This document shows positions 1-9,719 of a stretch of 64,000 nucleotides of DNA, piece by piece. Positions within the stretch are counted from its first letter, which is position 1; each line of letters begins with the position of its first letter. Under the pieces are notes generated by a model, which worked only from the letters and a program-made list of their open reading frames with translations, had not been told where the DNA came from and did not search any database. The translations under genes were made by a program, and so were the position numbers. Source of the stretch: Sceloporus undulatus (taxonomy: Eukaryota > Chordata > Lepidosauria > Squamata > Phrynosomatidae); the NCBI RefSeq assembly GCF_019175285.1, contig NC_056528.1, forward strand, positions 13,197,961 to 13,261,960, in the 5' to 3' direction.

Positions 1-49
1 TACTGAGGAGGGATAGAAATCAATTGGTTAATTAATGTATTAATTGTGC

Positions 50-370
50 CTGGATGCATAGTGTGATTCCATGCACAATGGCACCGCATGAGCAAGTCTA
101 CTTTTGCAAATTTAAATTCAATGCAAATATTCTGCATTGGAATACATCTAATTCTTTCCATTGGGAAATTCATGCTTGCACTGACAGAATTCCACAGTGT
201 GTTTCCATGCGCAGTGGCACCGCATGAGAAGGTCTATTTTGCAAACGTGAATTCAATACACATGAGTAGATCCATTCCTGCAGCCTTGCATTCGATGCAG
301 ATGTTCTGCACTGGACCAATGTATAAGATATAAATGTCCAATTCTTTCCATTGGGAAACTCACGCTTGCG
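50..370. repeat. Diverged direct duplication, unit about 130-170 bp
   Basis: Positions 50-180 and 198-370 align as two direct copies. Both contain a GGCACCGCATGAG block, then a TTTTGCAAA block, a TTCAAT block, and end in ATTCTTTCCATTGGGAAA followed by a (T/C)GCTTGC motif. The second copy has an extra stretch of about 40 bp in the middle. I do not recognise the family. The pair could be an old tandem duplication or two members of one interspersed repeat. Confidence 0.6.
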
Positions 371-860
371 TCGAGACGCTGACGGATCCCAGCCCGCTGT
401 TCTATGATTCCATCAAATTGAGCCGGCCTAAAGCTCCTTCCTCAGTAATGAAAGACGCCTGTCTCTTTCATGTTTACCGATCAGCCTTTCTGAAAAAACC
501 CGCCTTAATAGGCCTCTCCTTTACTTAGCAAAGGGCAACGGCTTCTGTTCCGATTAGCGGGGCCAGACGTGAAGCGATGGCTGCGGCCCCATTAGACCTC
601 GTAACATGAGTTTCATTGAGTCCCTGAGAGACAGACTTCCACTGCTCTTAATGAGCTGAGCAATATATATATATATATCCATCCAAATCTCTCCTTCCCT
701 TTCTCAACCCAATTCATTGCTCAGCTCCTGGATCTCCAACTCAGCAGCCGGGTTTCTGATACAGCTCTATTAAAAGCATGCACTGGAAATGTCAGTGTTG
801 TGGGATTTAATGACTACCTCAGCACATCGGTACACCTCTAGGTTCCCTAACTTTCCATTT
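371..860. other. Unique sequence without a gene
   Basis: No coding frame, splice pattern or known repeat is visible. The stretch holds a short (TA)n run near 664-678. The rest has balanced composition and no internal repetition, so it is a reasonable candidate for conserved non-coding DNA, but conservation cannot be judged from one sequence. Confidence 0.4.
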
Positions 861-861
861 G

Positions 862-931
862 TTGTTGCATGCCTTCAAGATGTTTCCAACTTATGGCGAC
901 CCTAAGGCGAACAGCAGGAGCCAGCCATGGT
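862..931 (-). repeat. 3' end of a squamate tRNA-derived SINE
   Basis: The stretch reads, on the minus strand, as the SINE tail: a CGCCATAAGT block, then a CTTGAAGGCATGCAACAAC block. This is the RTE-like tail shared with the longer copies at 1930-2135 and 56510-56735. It is 5'-truncated. Confidence 0.7.
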
Positions 932-937
932 GCAGCG

Positions 938-1059
938 CAGTGTTTCCCAAACTTTGGTCCTCCAGATGCTTTGGATTTCAGCTCCCCAAATTCCTAGCCA
1001 TTTGAGCCAACAAAGCTGAAGTCCAAAACATCTGCAGGACCAAAGTTTGGGAAACACTA
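938..1059. mobile_element. Palindromic MITE (CAGTGTTTCCC... type)
   Basis: The first 45 or so bases (CAGTGTTTCCCAAACTTTGG onward) are repeated in inverted form at the other end (CCAAAGTTTGGGAAACACT), leaving a short unpaired centre. There is no coding capacity, so this is a non-autonomous DNA transposon. The family is probably hAT-like, but that is from general resemblance only. A related but shorter element lies at 27226-27360. Confidence 0.75.
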
Positions 1060-1226
1060 GTGGCTTGAGCATTAGGCTATGGACCTAAAGATTGGGGTTT
1101 GAATCCCAGCTCGGCCATTAAAACCCATTGCGTGACCCTGGGCAAGTCACACTCTCTCAGCCTCAGAGGATGGCAACAGCCAACCCCCTCTGAAGAAACA
1201 TGCCTAGAAACCCCCATGATAGGTGA
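1060..1226 (+). mobile_element. Squamate tRNA-derived SINE
   Basis: The copy has a tRNA-like head with a B-box-like GTTTGAATCCC, followed by the conserved body (TGGGCAAGTCACACTCTCTC, CAGCCTCAGAGGATGGCAA) and part of the tail. It is inserted directly next to the MITE at 938-1059. The match to the Sauria-SINE type is by recall of the consensus, not by a search. Confidence 0.8.
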
Positions 1227-1328
1227 ATCTCAGAAGTCCGCATCATGGAGCCATGGGAGTGAAAGCGGCATCAAACTGGGTTATCTCTGCAGTGCAGGTG
1301 CATCCTTGTGCATGCGTGAGACCCTGAC

Positions 1329-1497
1329 AGGATCCCAGTCATGCTCAAAGCTTCTCGGTAAAAGTTCTCCAAGGGTTTGATGGAAGGTCTTCCCCATCAC
1401 TGTCTTCCTGATCCTCTTTTAATTGAAAATGTCAGGGATTGAACCAGTGACCTTCTGCATGCAAAGCATGCGCTTCGCCACTAAGCCAGCGTCCCAT
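1329..1497 (-). mobile_element. Second tRNA-derived SINE family (Ala/Cys-like head)
   Basis: On the minus strand the head reads CTTAGTGGCGAAGCGCATGC, then CTTTGCATGCAGAAGGTC and TTCAATCCCTGAC, that is A- and B-box-like promoter parts. The tail (CCTTGGAGAACTTTTACCGA) is the usual body of this family. It is distinct from the copies at 1060 and 1930. A related tail is seen at 60175-60270 and near 61205-61345. Confidence 0.7.
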
Positions 1498-1929
1498 CCC
1501 TTGTTCTCTGCATTAGCGGTTGTCTGAAATATTTTGCACAAAAGCCTTTTTTTCCCCTCGGGAATCGATGCGCAGCCTTTCAGGGGCATGGATTTCCAAT
1601 CCTTTCAAGGCAACGTTTCTAATGAGGCACATGGCCGTATTATTTTCTCTGCGGCCTTGGCTTCCGGGGACTGGATGGACGGTCCTTCTTCCCACAAAAT
1701 GCATCTCTTAAAAAGAGAGAAAGAAAAGAAAAAGAAATACTGCGTTTCATAACAGAAAGGGTTGCAATTTAATCCACATTCCTCGGTTGATCAGGAAAGG
1801 GGATGGATTGCATCCGAATCGTCCCAAAACGTCATCGGGCGCATGAGACCAAAGTACCAATGAAACGCTTTCCGACAACTTTATCACTTGGTTCGGCATC
1901 CTCATGCGGCAGTGAACAGACATGTAAGA
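1498..1929. other. Unique sequence without a gene
   Basis: Both strands carry overlapping short open frames (about 60-70 codons) but none has splice sites, a recognisable domain or codon structure. The region has no repeat signature. Confidence 0.4.
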
Positions 1930-2135
1930 AATACAAGTTGTTTCTGACTTATGGCAACCCTAAGGCAGACCTATTACGGGGTTTTCTTGGCAAGATTTGT
2001 TCAGAAGAGGTTTGCCATGGCCTTCCCCTGAGGCTGAGAGAGTGTGACTTCTTGTCCAAGTGGGTTTCCATGGTTGAACCAGGATTCGAATCCTGGCCCG
2101 GCACTCGAACCACTACAACACACCGGCTCTCAATT
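1930..2135 (-). mobile_element. Near full-length squamate SINE
   Basis: Reading the minus strand gives the tRNA-like head with GATTCGAATCCTGG (B box), the body with GTCACACTCTCTCAGCCTCA, GCCAAGAAAACCCCGTAAT, and the tail TGCCATAAGTCAGAAACAAC. Length near 200 bp agrees with a nearly complete element. Confidence 0.85.
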
Positions 2136-2192
2136 TTAATAAATAGAGATGCAAGAATCCAACCAATAATGTTCAATAAATGGGAAGGCTTA

Positions 2193-2457
2193 GGAATCTG
2201 AGCATAGGACTATGACTCTTGAGATCAGTGTTTGATTCCCTGCTCAGCCATTGAAAACCACTGGGTAACCTTCAGCAAGTCACACACTCTCAGCCTCAAA
2301 GGTGGGTCTTGGTCTTTCACATGGTTTTCTTGCAAAGCTTTGCTCAGATTAGGTTAGCTGAGAGCATGTCACTCACCCAAGATCACCCAGTGGGTTTCCA
2401 TGGCTGAGAGGAGACTCGAACTCTGGCCTCCAGAGTCGTAGTCCAATATTCAAACCT
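2193..2457. mobile_element. Two abutting SINE pieces in opposite orientation
   Basis: 2195-2300 is a plus-strand head and body (GTTTGATTCCCTGCTC, CAGCAAGTCACACACTC), and 2305-2457 is a minus-strand copy (its head reads GAGTTCGAGTCTCC on the minus strand). The two meet tail to tail, giving an inverted SINE pair of the sort that would fold into a hairpin in RNA. Confidence 0.75.
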
Positions 2458-3005
2458 GCAGACTCACATTCAAGTATGGAGCACTATAAATATGGCAATC
2501 TACGTGATGGACAGCATTGTATATGCTCCAAACATTTGGGTTGTGCAACAGTACCACAACTCATTGTGCAACTCATCCCTGGGCTTTCAGCAATCCGGGT
2601 CTCTGGGTCTTTTCCCCCAGGAAACTAGGATCCTCAGCATCACAATGCTATATTTTTCACAAGTCGGACTGCCGATCTCTGGAAAAAGAAGCGCATTAGC
2701 ATGTGTCTGTTGTTTAATTTAAGAAAGCCAGAGCTCTGGAAGATAGAAGCCAGGGCCGCTCTGAAAAGACTGAAGGGAGTTTGCTCAGTTCTTACGGTTC
2801 AGGTTCAGATGTTTTAAAGATGAGCTGCTGGATGGAGAGACGGTGGCAAAGACGAAATGTTTTTATCCCTTTGGCAGAAGAAGGAGAAGAAGAGATGAGG
2901 AGAGGAGAGATTTCACTATTAAGATGGCATCTGTGGGTAAACCAAGCCCATTGCCCAGTGCTGCCCAAAATGGTGAGATGGATGGTTTCCAGAATATCCA
3001 ACTTT
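2458..3005. other. Unannotated stretch before a gap
   Basis: No exon or repeat family recognised. The open frames on both strands that run into the gap at 3006 include N codons and are not credible genes. Confidence 0.4.
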
Positions 3006-3105
3006 NNNNNNNNNNNNNNNNNNNNNNNNNNNNNNNNNNNNNNNNNNNNNNNNNNNNNNNNNNNNNNNNNNNNNNNNNNNNNNNNNNNNNNNNNNNNNNN
3101 NNNNN
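3006..3105. other. Assembly gap (100 N)
   Basis: Exactly 100 N, the usual placeholder for a gap of unknown size. It cuts off the outer end of the GC-rich repeat that follows. Confidence 0.99.
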
Positions 3106-3769
3106 TTGGAGCCATATGGGGCCAGGAAAGAGCCCTTTCCCCTCGCCCAGAGTCCTCCTCCATTCCGCCTCCTCCTCCGAGGCTCTGCCTCCTTAAGGGG
3201 ACAAGCTCCCTTTTTAGGCCGGCGCGTGAAGCGTGGAAAGAAGGGCATGGAGGAGGGGGAGGAAGAGGGTAGCCGGCCGGCTGCATGAGCAGCCGCGGCC
3301 ATGGAAAGGGAGCGTTCGGGGGAGGCAGCAAAGGAGGAGGAGGTAGAGGTGGGTGGTCGGCTGCTGCTGCTGCAGCTGCTTCTCGCTGCCCACCTTTGCC
3401 CACTGCCTCAGTCCCTCAACGGCCCACGTGACCAGCCTGCCAGCCATAGGAGGAGCTCCAGCCTCCGATAGAGCCTTGCGCGCACCACAGCAGAACTGTG
3501 GGTGCGCGGGGCACAGGGCCTGGGTGGTTGCCAAAGGCTGTGATGGCGGCGGCGGCGGCCAGGGGGGGCCACATCAACAGCCGCATTGGCAGCGGCGGCA
3601 AGAGCCACCGCACAAACAAAAAAAATGGTGGCGGCAAGTAAGAGCGGCGGCGCTCTAACCGGGGGGGGGGGGGCCTGCCCCGGGAGAGAGGCAAAACCGG
3701 ACCGTGACCGTGCGGCATGGTCCAAAACTGGGAAAGTCACGCCCCCCACCGGGATATGGCAAGCCTAAG
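3106..3769 (+). repeat. GC-rich interspersed repeat, inverted partner of 26546-27226
   Basis: From GGAGCCATATGGGGCCAGGA to the end GGGATATGGCAAGCCTA this segment is repeated almost base for base in reverse complement at 26546-27226. It is very GC-rich and carries long frames on every strand and frame, a composition effect. Shared landmarks are the CCGGCCGGCTGCATGAGCAG block, a GGCGGCGGC run and a poly-G run near 3660-3671. The terminus GCTTGCCATATCCCGG faces a similar TTGCCATA motif at the far side of the other copy, which hints at a TIR-type element. The family is unknown to me. Confidence 0.8.
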
Positions 3770-3774
3770 GGCAC

Positions 3775-3870
3775 ATTACAGGGACCGTGCAAGTCCCTTG
3801 CTACAACAGCTTTACTGGCTCCCCATTTGCTCCCTCGCCCAATTCAAAGTGGTGGCTATGATTTATAGAC
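3775..3870 (+). mobile_element. Fragment of a LINE ORF2 C-terminus (CR1/L2-like)
   Basis: In one frame it reads LLQQLYWLPICSLAQFK followed by VVAMIYRL. A leucine-rich L-x-x-L-x-WLP block followed by FK and a Y-(K/R)-(A/L) motif is the usual start of the region behind the reverse transcriptase in CR1/L2-clade LINEs. It is short and joined to MITE sequence on the right. Confidence 0.6.
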
Positions 3871-4012
3871 TGGTGAGGCACCAGTGCTCTTTAACAGTCC
3901 AGGCTGAATATCTCACCAAACTGCCAGCCCCAGGATTTTGTAGGACAAAGTCAAGGCACTTAATGTGGTGTCAAACTGCTTTAATTCTGCAACGTGGACA
4001 CCCTCCCTTACT
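3870..4012. mobile_element. Decayed palindromic MITE
   Basis: The text GGTGAGGCACCAGTGCTCTT, later GGTGTCAAACTGCTTTAAT, matches the MITE family of the 7380-7580 element in order and spacing. It is shortened and has no long terminal pairing left. Confidence 0.6.
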
Positions 4013-4235
4013 GCTTCTCTTGCCAGCAGTGATGGGTGATGAATAAACTCTAGCTTTCGCTCTGCCCTTTATGGGTAGGATCTAGAGTTGCTGGAACTAT
4101 GGAGGAGGATAGAGTTTAGCCACTAGGAGAATTCCAAAGTTCACACTAAAACCAGGAGCAGCTTTACCTAACTGGCACAGAAGACACCAGCTGCTTTTGG
4201 TCCAAACCTGTTCCAAGTCTGAAGCTTGGTGTAGT

Positions 4236-4442
4236 TTGACTGTTGGACCACAACTATGGAGACAAGGATTCAAATCCCCATTCAGCCATGGAAACCCTCT
4301 GGGTGCTCTTGCTGAGTCGCACTCTCTCAGCTTCAAAGGAAAGCAAAGGCTAACCCCCCTCTGAATACATCTTTCCAGGAAATCCCCATGAAAGAAAGGG
4401 TCACCATAAGTTCCACATGACTTGAAGGCATACACAACAGCA
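4236..4442 (+). mobile_element. Squamate SINE, full tail
   Basis: B-box-like GGATTCAAATCCCC, body (GTCGCACTCTCTCAGCTTCA) and a complete tail: GGGTCACCATAAGT, CATGACTTGAAGGCATACAC, AACAGCA. It is diverged internally, so probably an older insertion. Confidence 0.8.
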
Positions 4443-4596
4443 TCCTTCTTTCAGCAAAAGCAAACAGATAGTAGACTCAATCTCCTTTCTCTCTCAACCT
4501 TTTCAGGCTGTGCATCCAAACCTCCCTGGATGAAGATACTGTAGCTGCGGATGAAGTTGTCTGAATGAAATGTTGTTTTTACTACCGTCTGGATTT

Positions 4597-4675
4597 ATAT
4601 ATATTTGTATTATATATATAAAATATTTTTAAACTTTTCTAATTATATATATATATTTTTAAACTTTTCCAATAA
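4597..4675. repeat. AT-rich tandem duplication
   Basis: Two copies of a TATATATATTTTTAAACTTTTC unit (about 40 bp each) follow each other, embedded in (TA)n. Simple-sequence expansion. Confidence 0.7.
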
Positions 4676-4807
4676 AACATGCAACAAAGGCCATAGCTTT
4701 TCTTCTCTGGACAGGTTTTGCTTTCATGTTCAGCTGGGAGAAAGGGCATGCAGCAATTGTGTATTGCTTTCCTCTGTATTCCTTTCAGCATTGCTATAGT
4801 TGTGTGT

Positions 4808-4880
4808 TCTTGTATGACAGGGGATTAGACTAATTGACCCCTGTGGCCCCTTCCAGCTCTTAGGTTTCAACAGTTCTAAG
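4808..4880 (+). mobile_element. CR1-type LINE 3' end
   Basis: GGGGATTAGACTAATTGACC followed by TTCCAGCTCTTAGG is a good match to the conserved 3' untranslated end of amniote CR1 elements (consensus GGTTGGACTAGATGACC...CCTTCCAACTCT). Only the last 70 bp are present, the usual 5' truncation. Confidence 0.65.
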
Positions 4881-4937
4881 TATAGGATACAAAGAGGTCT
4901 TGGAGCAGCATAAGACATGAACTGTGCAAAAAAAAAA

Positions 4938-5062
4938 AGTTGTAGCATAAGCTTTTGTACTTAGGACTACGTCCTCATATGTATCTGCAGCTGAAAAAGT
5001 AGATCCGAGTCTACAGCACAGATAGTCTCTAAGGTGCTGCAAGATGCATTGCATACAGATAG
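4938..5062. repeat. Interspersed repeat tail (AGTCTCTAAGGTGC type)
   Basis: Contains GCATAAGCTTTTGT, CTGAAAAAGTAGA and TAGTCTCTAAGGTGCTGCAA, a set of blocks recurring in amniote genomes. Similar blocks (TCAAAGATGC, ACAAAGGTGCT, TTTCAAAGGTGCTACAA) reappear at 48550-49035. The family name is uncertain. Confidence 0.5.
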
Positions 5063-5403
5063 CCTAGTTTAACATGGCTATGTCTCTGTATTAAAATTGA
5101 TAGAAAATTTGTTGCATTGATTTTGCAACTACTTGCCATCAGTGAGGCAAGTAGTTGCAAAACCAATGAATCAAATCTTCAATCAATTCTTTACATATAT
5201 ATTTTCTGGCTGCTGCATAGGCCACTGATGAGGCACAGAAGACTGAGCTACATTTTGAAGTGGCGCAAACTAGTGGGTATGACAACCGTCCCCAAAAAGA
5301 AGTGATTCAAAAGGAATAATGAAAAGATCCACTTCCATTGTGGGAACAATGGACCTTTTGGAATTGATGTACCAACATGGAGCAAAGGTGAATCCCAACC
5401 GGT

Positions 5404-5955
5404 TTACATGTTAGTGGGAATGAGCCCTGACAACAACCTTTGCAGTGGCCTTCCCGAGGTCTCAGTGGCCGATGTAATCATTTCACATTCTGCCAGAGTG
5501 ACAATGGGAGATGCTTCTCTGACTTCCATGCCCACGCTCTCCAATAGGCACAGAATAGCCAGGGATCTGTGGGAGGTGGCTTTGGGTGTTGCAAAGAAAG
5601 GCGTTAACGTACACCTGAGTAGGCCATACCAGGATGCCAATTTATGAGGAATGGATTTAGGACTAGGTTTCATCAGGGTTTTGGAAGCAGATATTCCATA
5701 TACACAACTTCCTCCACGTGGGGGAAAAGCCAAGTGTGCCTTACTCTTTGCATACATTGAGTGGCTGTTCCTCCAATACCTCTGTTTTGTCAGGTATGGC
5801 AGTTTTGGGGGGGTTTTTTTTGGCTTCTGCACCCAATCTTTCCCTGACAGTGGGCTTGTTTCCATGAATTGGGGGCAAGGGCTGTTGGTTGCTAAATAAT
5901 GTCTGGTCTCCCCCAAGGACACCCCGTGGGGCGGGGAGGAGGAGAAATGGGCCAC
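5404..5955 (-). other. 183-codon open frame of unknown origin
   Basis: An uninterrupted minus-strand frame of 183 codons covers non-GC-rich DNA, which makes it longer than chance frames nearby. It has no splice-site boundaries, no signal peptide and no motif I recognise. The plus strand over 5408-5899 is also largely open. It may be a piece of an old unclassified mobile element or simply chance; I assign no function. Confidence 0.25.
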
Positions 5956-6300
5956 TTGGCCCCTTTCTCCCTTTGCTTCGCTGGGTTTAGCCGTCTGAAG
6001 GCTGCACCCAGCGATGCAAAGCGGCGCCGCAAACCAGGAAGGAGCTCCGAAACGGAGCTCCTTCCTGGTCCGCGGAAGGGCACACTAAGCCCCTGGTGCA
6101 GACCGGCGACGTCACATCCACCGCCCCGTACAGAGGCGGCGCGGTCATGACGTCATGGGGGCCCCCATGTGGAAGGGGAACCACCATTTTGTACGGACTC
6201 AGTCCGTACTAGGGTTAGGGGGGGTGCGGAAGCACCGCACCTTCCTAACCCTAGTATGGACTGACTCCGTACTTTCATGGCGGTGTGTAACCCGCCTTTG
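5905..6300. repeat. GC-rich element with two perfect or near-perfect hairpins
   Basis: Two hairpins lie inside. At 6034-6068, 16-bp arms (CCAGGAAGGAGCTCCG and its complement) are separated by AAA and are perfect. At 6191-6229 and 6235-6272, arms of about 38 bp starting GTACGGA(C/G)TCAGTCC are separated by 5 bp and differ at only a few positions. The GC content and CpG count are high compared with flanks. It resembles a foldback MITE, but no target duplication can be defined. Confidence 0.6.
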
Positions 6301-6685
6301 AGATTTAACTGAGAGAGAAACATTCCTTGCATAAGCTTTCCTCGATTCATTTTGAATTTTTGTCCTGTCCTCTGAGGCATTGGCTACCTCTCCTAATTTA
6401 GTGTAATCTGCAAATCTGATAAGCATCTGTCCCTTTATCCAAGTCATGGATAAAGATAATGAATAGCACTGGGCCCAGGGCAAGACCTAGTGGCACCCAC
6501 TGGTCACTTCTCTCCAGGGTGAAATGAAGCCGTTGGTGGGCACCTTTTGGGTTTGTTCAGGCAATTGATTACAAATCCTACTAACAGTTGCATTGTTTAG
6601 CCCACATTTTACTACCTTGTTTGCAAGAATATCATGGGGGACCTTGTCAAAGGAGTCCAGGCCACATAAACTTGAGCTAGAGCTT
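6300..6685 (-). mobile_element. CR1 LINE reverse-transcriptase fragment
   Basis: Minus-strand frames give SFDKVPHDILANKV, then VKCGLNNATVSRICNQL, then SPWREVTSG, and after a frame change a stretch ending IRFADYTKLGEVANASEDR. These are reverse-transcriptase blocks of CR1 ORF2 in the correct order (FDKVPHD, WREVTSGVPQG, FADDTKLGG). The catalytic FADD is FADY here and the region between blocks is frameshifted, so the copy is dead. About 130 residues of an RT that normally spans more than 250. Confidence 0.85.
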
Positions 6686-7379
6686 TCTTTCTTGCAGTTA
6701 GGGGCTGTAAAGACTGGCAGGAAAGGCGAGCCTAGGGGCAGAATTAGGGTGCTGCGTCCACATGACACATGCCCTGACTCCACCCCCAGACCAGCATGAG
6801 GCCACCATGCTCCACACCATGCACAGCGTCATTGGCACCTTTTGGCACCTTTTCAAGGAGACAAAAAGGAGCATGGCTCCTTTTGGGGCTTTGGAAGCAG
6901 AGATTGGGTCTGCGGCATGTAGTTGCTCCAGCTCCAATCCAGTGCTAAAAGGGGCAGCCGCAGGCCGCTCCTTAATCTGAAAGGTGTCACAGGATTCATA
7001 ATGATTATAAACACACAGACATATGTATATCTCCAAAAGTTTAAAAGGAGAACATGGGGGAGGAAAGGTTGCAAATCCCACCATACATACTGAAACTCCA
7101 GCATGCAAACACTACAAAGTCACTACTGGCGGAGTGGCCAAAGAAACGGAGCATGAACTACAACAACGGATGCGCACTTGCCCATGGGTACTTTTTATAA
7201 TCTGTTATGTCTCCAAATTTAAAAACCAAACAACACAAGGATGGGAATAAAAAAAGTTGCAGCTGTTTCTGAGAATTGTCATCATTGCCAAGTATGGATT
7301 TAAAAAACAGAACAAGAACTATGTAGTAGTACCAGAACTTCCAGGAACATTGGCTCTGTTTTCTGCCCTTGTCTACTTA
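6686..7379. other. Unannotated stretch
   Basis: No gene or clear repeat. Contains several AAAAGGAGCATGG-like short repeats and a 3' A-rich tract; overlapping short frames on both strands look like chance. Confidence 0.35.
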
Positions 7380-7580
7380 GGGTGCATCTACACTGTCTAA
7401 AGAATGCAGTTTGATACCACTTTTAACTCTGACGGCTCCACTCTCCTGAATCATGGGATTTGTAGTTTTGTGAGGCACCAGCACTCTTTGGCAATGAAGA
7501 CTGCAGATCTTGTAAAACTGGAAATCCCAGGGTTCCATAGCATGGAGACAGAACACTTAAAGTGATGTCTAATAGCACCA
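7380..7580. mobile_element. Palindromic MITE, near full length
   Basis: Begins GGTGCATCTACACTG, then GCAGTTTGATACCACTTTTA, and ends with a reverse of the same order (CACTTAAAGTGATGTC). Central blocks GGGATTTGTAGTTTTGTGAG and CACCAGCACTCTTTGGCA are typical of a very abundant squamate MITE. No coding capacity. It serves as the local reference for decayed copies at 3870, 8330, 21795, 22079 and 57442. Confidence 0.8.
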
Positions 7581-7735
7581 GTGTGGCCTAGTGGTTGGAC
7601 TACTACTCTGGATTCCTCAAATCAGCCACAAAACCCACTGGGTGACCTTGGGCTGGTCACACTCTCTCAGCCTCAGGGGATGGCAATGGCAAACCTCTTC
7701 TGAGCAAATCTTGCCAAGAAAACTCTGCAATCGGT
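7580..7735 (+). mobile_element. Squamate SINE inserted at the MITE end
   Basis: Head GTGTGGCCTAGTGGTTGGAC (A-box region), body TGGGTGACCTTGGGC, TCACACTCTCTCAGCCTCAG, then GCCAAGAAAACTCTGCA. Tail truncated. The junction with the MITE is immediate. Confidence 0.8.
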
Positions 7736-8329
7736 TCTCCTTCGGGTACTGCATTAACTCAGGTATACTTGTACTCTGTTTCAGCGGCATCAGACACAAA
7801 GATGGATTCATGGAGAAGGATTGAAACAGACTGTGCAGGAAGGTGCAACAGGGCTTTTATTTGCTATTTCTTGACACCACAGAGCTGTTCACAATCCAGA
7901 GGGGAGCCTTCCCATATCGGAAGCCATCGTTTCCTGGCACCGTCAGCGTAGGATTCAGTTTGATCAAGCAGGACGTGGTGAGAGGTTCCCATTGGCTCCT
8001 TGGGGCAGGAAAGCCTTGGGTGCTAGGAAGGGATTCCATCGGCAGCTGACCTGGGAGCCAAAAACAAGCAACAGCAGAAGGGGGGAAGGGGGAAGGCCAT
8101 CAGAAGCGCACAGAAGTCTATGGCCACGCATAGTAGGGAGAAAATGTTTGAAATGCTTCATTATCGCGTCCCAAAATGAAGCAAGCAAATAACTTGGAGA
8201 CGGCGGCCAGTTATAGTTTGCCCACATGTCAGTGTGACTTTGTACTCAGAAAGTACTAGGAATGGGATAGTTGCTACGAGTTTCTTAAATCTCTGTCCCT
8301 CTCCGTATAACGGCAAATCTCTGGATTCC
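7736..8329. other. Unannotated stretch
   Basis: No exon, RNA gene or known repeat could be supported. Overlapping frames of 60-87 codons on both strands share no protein-like features. Confidence 0.35.
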
Positions 8330-8505
8330 TTCGCACTACTACAGTTAATCTGCTGTACTTTAATTGCCATCACAACATCCTATTGGATGATGGGCTTTAT
8401 AGTTGGATGAGGCACTGTTGCTCTCCAGCTCAATGAAGCCAACAAAATGGATTCCAGAGTATGTCACCATGGCAGTTAGAGTGGAATCATACTGCTAAAA
8501 CTGGG
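8330..8505. mobile_element. Decayed palindromic MITE
   Basis: ATGGGCTTTATAGTTGGATG, GAGGCACTGTTGCTCTCCAG and CCATGGCAGTTAGAGTGGAA match internal blocks of the 7380 element in order. Confidence 0.55.
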
Positions 8506-8629
8506 TAATGTGAAAAGGCCTCCTGCTTGGAGATTCTGGCCCTTCAACAGGAAGCTGCTTTGTAATGGGAAACAGAAAGCCAGGAAACTGAATCAAAGTG
8601 CAAAGAAGAGTTTGGAAGAAGAGTTGGAA

Positions 8630-9310
8630 GTAGGGATGCCATATCCTGCCTGCAGGCGGGGCAATCCCGCTTTTGGCGGTCCTGGCCTGGTCCCGGTCCG
8701 GTTTCCTGCCAAAAGCAGGACTGCCCCGCCCGCGGCCACCCACCTACTCTGCCCCCGCACGTGCCCTGTGTATGGCCGCGGCTGCTCATGCAGCCGGCCG
8801 GCCATTCACTTCCGCCTCCACCTCCTTCCCTGCCCCCGTGTGCGCCCTGCTTATGGCCGCTTCTGCGTGACCGTGCTGGGCACTTGCCTTGGCCCCCGCC
8901 GGCAGGCAGCTCGGGCGGAGGCAGAGGAGGAGGAGGCAGAGGGCCTGCCTGAGCTGCCTCTATAGCCCCGCGCGCAGGCGCGAGTGTGCACTGTCGCCGG
9001 TCGGGGCCAAGGCAAACACCCAGCGCAGTCACACAGAAGCGCACGAGGCGGAAGAGGAGGTGGGTAGGTGGCTGGCTGCCTGCCTGCCTCCTCCTCTGCC
9101 TCCGCCTGCCTTGGTGCGCTCCCCATTCGTGTGCACCGGCAGCAGGCAGGCAGCCACCCACCTCCTCTTCTGCCTCCGCCTCGCATGCTTCTGCGTGACC
9201 ACGCTGGGCGCTTGCCTTGGCCCTGGCCGGCGCATGGGGCTATAGAGGCAGAGGAGGAGGAGGTGGAAGTGGCTGGCTGCCTGCCGCTGGAGTGCACGTA
9301 GGGGGAGCGC
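8630..9310. repeat. GC-rich composite repeat with internal inverted copies
   Basis: It opens with GGGATGCCATATCCTGCC, like the border of the 3106 and 26546 repeats, and shares the GCTCATGCAGCCGGCCGGCC block with them. Inside, a GTG(A/G)CC(G/A)(T/C)GCTGGGC...CTTGCCTTGGCC module occurs twice forward (near 8870 and 9195) and once reversed (near 9005), and a GCCTGCCTGCCTCCTCCTCT block is mirrored at about 9140-9185. All six frames are open over long distances because of composition; none is a gene. Confidence 0.65.
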
Positions 9311-9359
9311 GCCAAGGTGGAGGCTCGAAGCTGGCATTTCAACAGAGACAATAGAAGAG

Positions 9360-9719
9360 TTGTCCAGAGCTTCCGTGGATTCCATTAAACTGGATCACTT
9401 TGAGTTTGTTGATACTGATGAAGTGGACAAGCTCCTTGGAAGTGTTAGGAGGACGACATGCTCTCTCGATCCCTGTCCCTCCTGGCTGACCACCCAGGGT
9501 GGTGATGCTGGAACATCATTATTGCAACGCATAATCAATGCATCCTTCAGGGAGGGAAAATTTCCATCTAGTTTAAAATTAGCAATAGTTAAACCGTTGC
9601 TCAGAAAACCCTCCCTAGACCCCCTGATAAGAAACAACTACAGGCCGGTCTCACTATTGCCATTTTTAGGTAAGGTGAACAAGAGAGCGGTTGCCTTCCA
9701 ACTCCAAGCTGTCTTGTAG
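9360..9719 (+). mobile_element. LINE ORF2 fragment (CR1/L2/Jockey-like reverse transcriptase start)
   Basis: One open frame of 119 codons reads CSLDPCPSWL, then IINASFREGKFPSSLKLA, IVKPLLRKPSLDP and NNYRPVSLLPFLGKV. The NYRPVS(N/L)LPFLGK motif is reverse-transcriptase block 1 of the CR1/L2-like non-LTR group, and SLDPCPSWL is its upstream signature. Only the N-terminal portion of the RT remains; the catalytic region is missing. No interrupting stop in this piece, so a younger insertion than the CR1 copy at 6300. Confidence 0.85.

Noticed and set aside
1060-1130. tRNA genes (A and B boxes at several places)
   Set aside because: The boxes belong to SINE heads: the bodies and tails of SINEs follow, and no cloverleaf with paired acceptor stem can be formed.
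2792-3769. Many 100-200-codon frames in GC-rich DNA (also 8510-9385 and 26546-27491)
   Set aside because: Open in up to six frames because stop codons are rare in GC-rich sequence; repeat copies differ by frame-breaking indels; peptides are low-complexity Pro/Ala/Arg.
5404-5955. 183-codon minus frame as a host gene
   Set aside because: No start context, splice sites or domain; kept only as an unexplained frame.
6211-6255. Telomere-like AGGGTTAGGG
   Set aside because: Only about one and a half units, on both arms of a hairpin; explained by the palindrome.
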